From Gnetum montanum (Eukaryota; Streptophyta; Gnetopsida; Gnetales; Gnetaceae), in the NCBI GenBank assembly GCA_015680685.1, contig MNCI01036132.1, positions 347,059-380,131 of the forward strand: a stretch of 33,073 nt of DNA, given 5' to 3'. Shown here in pieces: positions 32,446 through 33,073 of the stretch. The notes beneath the pieces were generated by a model. It was not told the DNA's origin. It ran no database searches and saw only the letters and a list, made by a program, of their open reading frames with translations. The position numbers and the translations under genes are program-made. Within the stretch, counting starts at the first letter, position 1; each line of letters starts with the position of its first letter.

Positions 32446-32475
32446 GGGGGGGGGGGGGGGGGGGGGGGCGGGGGG
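32446..32475 (+). repeat. G-run (23 G, one C, 6 G)
   Basis: Homopolymer G at 32446-32468, C at 32469, G at 32470-32475, lying in the 3' non-coding part of the minus-strand element as a C-run in its RNA. Quadruplex-prone; the length is prone to assembly error. Confidence 0.8.
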
Positions 32476-32506
32476 TGCGCCCCCAACAACGGGGGGCAGG
32501 GGGGCC

Positions 32507-33073
32507 TTAAGGGCGAGTTGGTAGATGGCGGCAGGCACACTGAGGCCGTTCAAGCTCATGTGGCATGTCTAGGGTGTTGCGGTGCTCGTCGGTGTCCATG
32601 AAGTTCGCCGCTTGTTGGATGCCCTGCATAGCAACCTCTCTCCTGCTCCGGTTAGCCGATGAGTCCCCCGCATTCGGATGGAATTTTGCTGACGTGCGTC
32701 TGATATGTCGCCTGAGTTCCCCCCAAGAGCTCTCACAACTAATGCCCAAGATGCTGTATGGGCAGCGCCCCCCCCTAAGCCACTGACGGGCACTGTGCTC
32801 GTGTGCCCGGTCAGGCTGCCTTTGTCGTTGCTCTTCTTCTTCCTGCAGGCATTTCTGCTCTTCTCGGGTGGCCGCCTCTTGGGCTTGACGGGCCGCCTCC
32901 TCCTGGCGCAGCTCCTCTCTAACTTGGTCCTGGAGCTCATCAATGAGTTGGGCACGAGAGGCCTCCATCATGATCGTGTGTTGTCGGGTCAGCTCTTGTT
33001 CTCGTTCACGGAGCTGGGCTTCGTGTTCGGCACGAGACTTGGCCAGGGCCTCGGTCCACTTTGCCTCCCATTC
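32507..33073 (-). CDS. Coiled-coil protein with C-terminal J-domain (HPN variant), partial
   Basis: 188 codons are open from the window edge to a stop at 32507-32509, with no interruption; the N-terminus is outside. The first roughly 115 residues are Glu/Arg/Gln/Ala-rich coiled coil (EWEAKWTEALAKSRAEHE, REELRQEEAARQAQEA). Residues about 116-180 form a J-domain: PYSILGISCESSWGELRR (helices I-II start), RRTSAKFHPN (end of helix II and loop), then MQGIQQAANFMDTDEHRNTL (helix III, like the FQxIxxAYxxLxDxxxRxxYD pattern). The HPD tripeptide needed to stimulate Hsp70 ATPase is HPN, so canonical co-chaperone activity is doubtful. It may be a retroelement protein or a retrocopy of a host gene. G+C and CpG are high compared with the window. 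Confidence 0.6.
   Translation of the reverse strand, partial: EWEAKWTEALAKSRAEHEAQLREREQELTRQHTIMMEASRAQLIDELQDQVREELRQEEAARQAQEAATREEQKCLQEEEEQRQRQPDRAHEHSARQWLRGGRCPYSILGISCESSWGELRRHIRRTSAKFHPNAGDSSANRSRREVAMQGIQQAANFMDTDEHRNTLDMPHELERPQCACRHLPTRP

Larger units (their letters stand above)
32266..33073 (-). mobile_element. Poly(A)-tailed retroelement end carrying a J-domain ORF
   Basis: T12 at 32266-32277 is a poly(A) tail on the minus strand. It is preceded by ACAACCCCGAACATTCTCTC, the same CCCCGAAC-pyrimidine ending as the LINE at 19422. About 230 bp upstream (in minus-strand sense) is the stop of the J-domain frame, which runs off the window. It is either a retroelement that encodes this protein or a 5'-truncated retrocopy joined to a LINE-like end. 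The window edge prevents a decision. Confidence 0.55.

Noticed and set aside
1-33073. CRISPR array, bacterial operon or phage-type defence system
   Set aside because: No regularly spaced repeats, no Shine-Dalgarno-preceded gene clusters, and clear eukaryotic introns and retroelements throughout.

Overview
This is nuclear DNA from a seed plant with a large, repeat-rich genome, most likely a gymnosperm such as a conifer. That assignment is an inference. It rests on a plant-type ATM gene with multi-kilobase introns packed with old retroelements, on heavily decayed LTR elements carrying a tRNA-Asp primer site, and on the low G+C of most of the window. The only convincing host gene is the 5' part of ATM on the + strand. 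Its start codon is at 17723, and six exons encode residues 1-279 before the sixth intron (more than 8.8 kb) runs off the window.

Left half (1-17160): no host gene is visible. It is a nest of + strand, pol-less LTR retroelements. These are: a short element remnant with a clear primer-binding site (1-2412); an LTR-like block (2413-2940); a 2.9-kb decayed ORF (2962-5819); a TGATGA...TCATCA-bounded LTR (6071-6979); a second, diverged copy of the same kind of ORF (8535-10472); and a 4.2-kb gag-only element (11990-16207). The gag-only element lies inside a minus-strand L1-type LINE (about 10680-17160). It is flanked by a perfect 5-bp target duplication, and removing the element plus one duplicate joins the two LINE halves in frame.

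Centre (17200-24254): a CpG-richer promoter/5' leader (about 17200-17722) follows directly after the LINE. It contains a 111-codon upstream ORF that ends 10 nt before the ATM start codon. Exons are at 17723-17791, 18115-18223, 20822-20965, 23452-23613, 23759-23954 and 24098-24254. All five complete introns are GT-AG and the phases agree. Intron 2 holds a LINE 3' end and a decayed coiled-coil ORF. Intron 3 is mostly an antisense LINE.

Right part (24255-33073, intron 6): a tRNA-derived SINE with a perfect 16-bp target duplication (25190-25395); a minus-strand LINE 5' half (about 26160-27250); a 3.6-kb minus-strand LINE with ORF1 zinc-knuckle remnant, endonuclease start, RT and zf-RVT (about 27765-31370); two copies of a small hairpin repeat; and, at the right edge, a minus-strand open frame encoding a coiled coil plus a J-domain (HPN in place of HPD). 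That frame sits just upstream of a poly(A)-tailed, LINE-like 3' end.

All recognised LINE pieces and the SINE are on the minus strand, while all LTR elements and ATM are on the plus strand. No tRNA or rRNA gene, CRISPR array or prokaryotic feature was seen.
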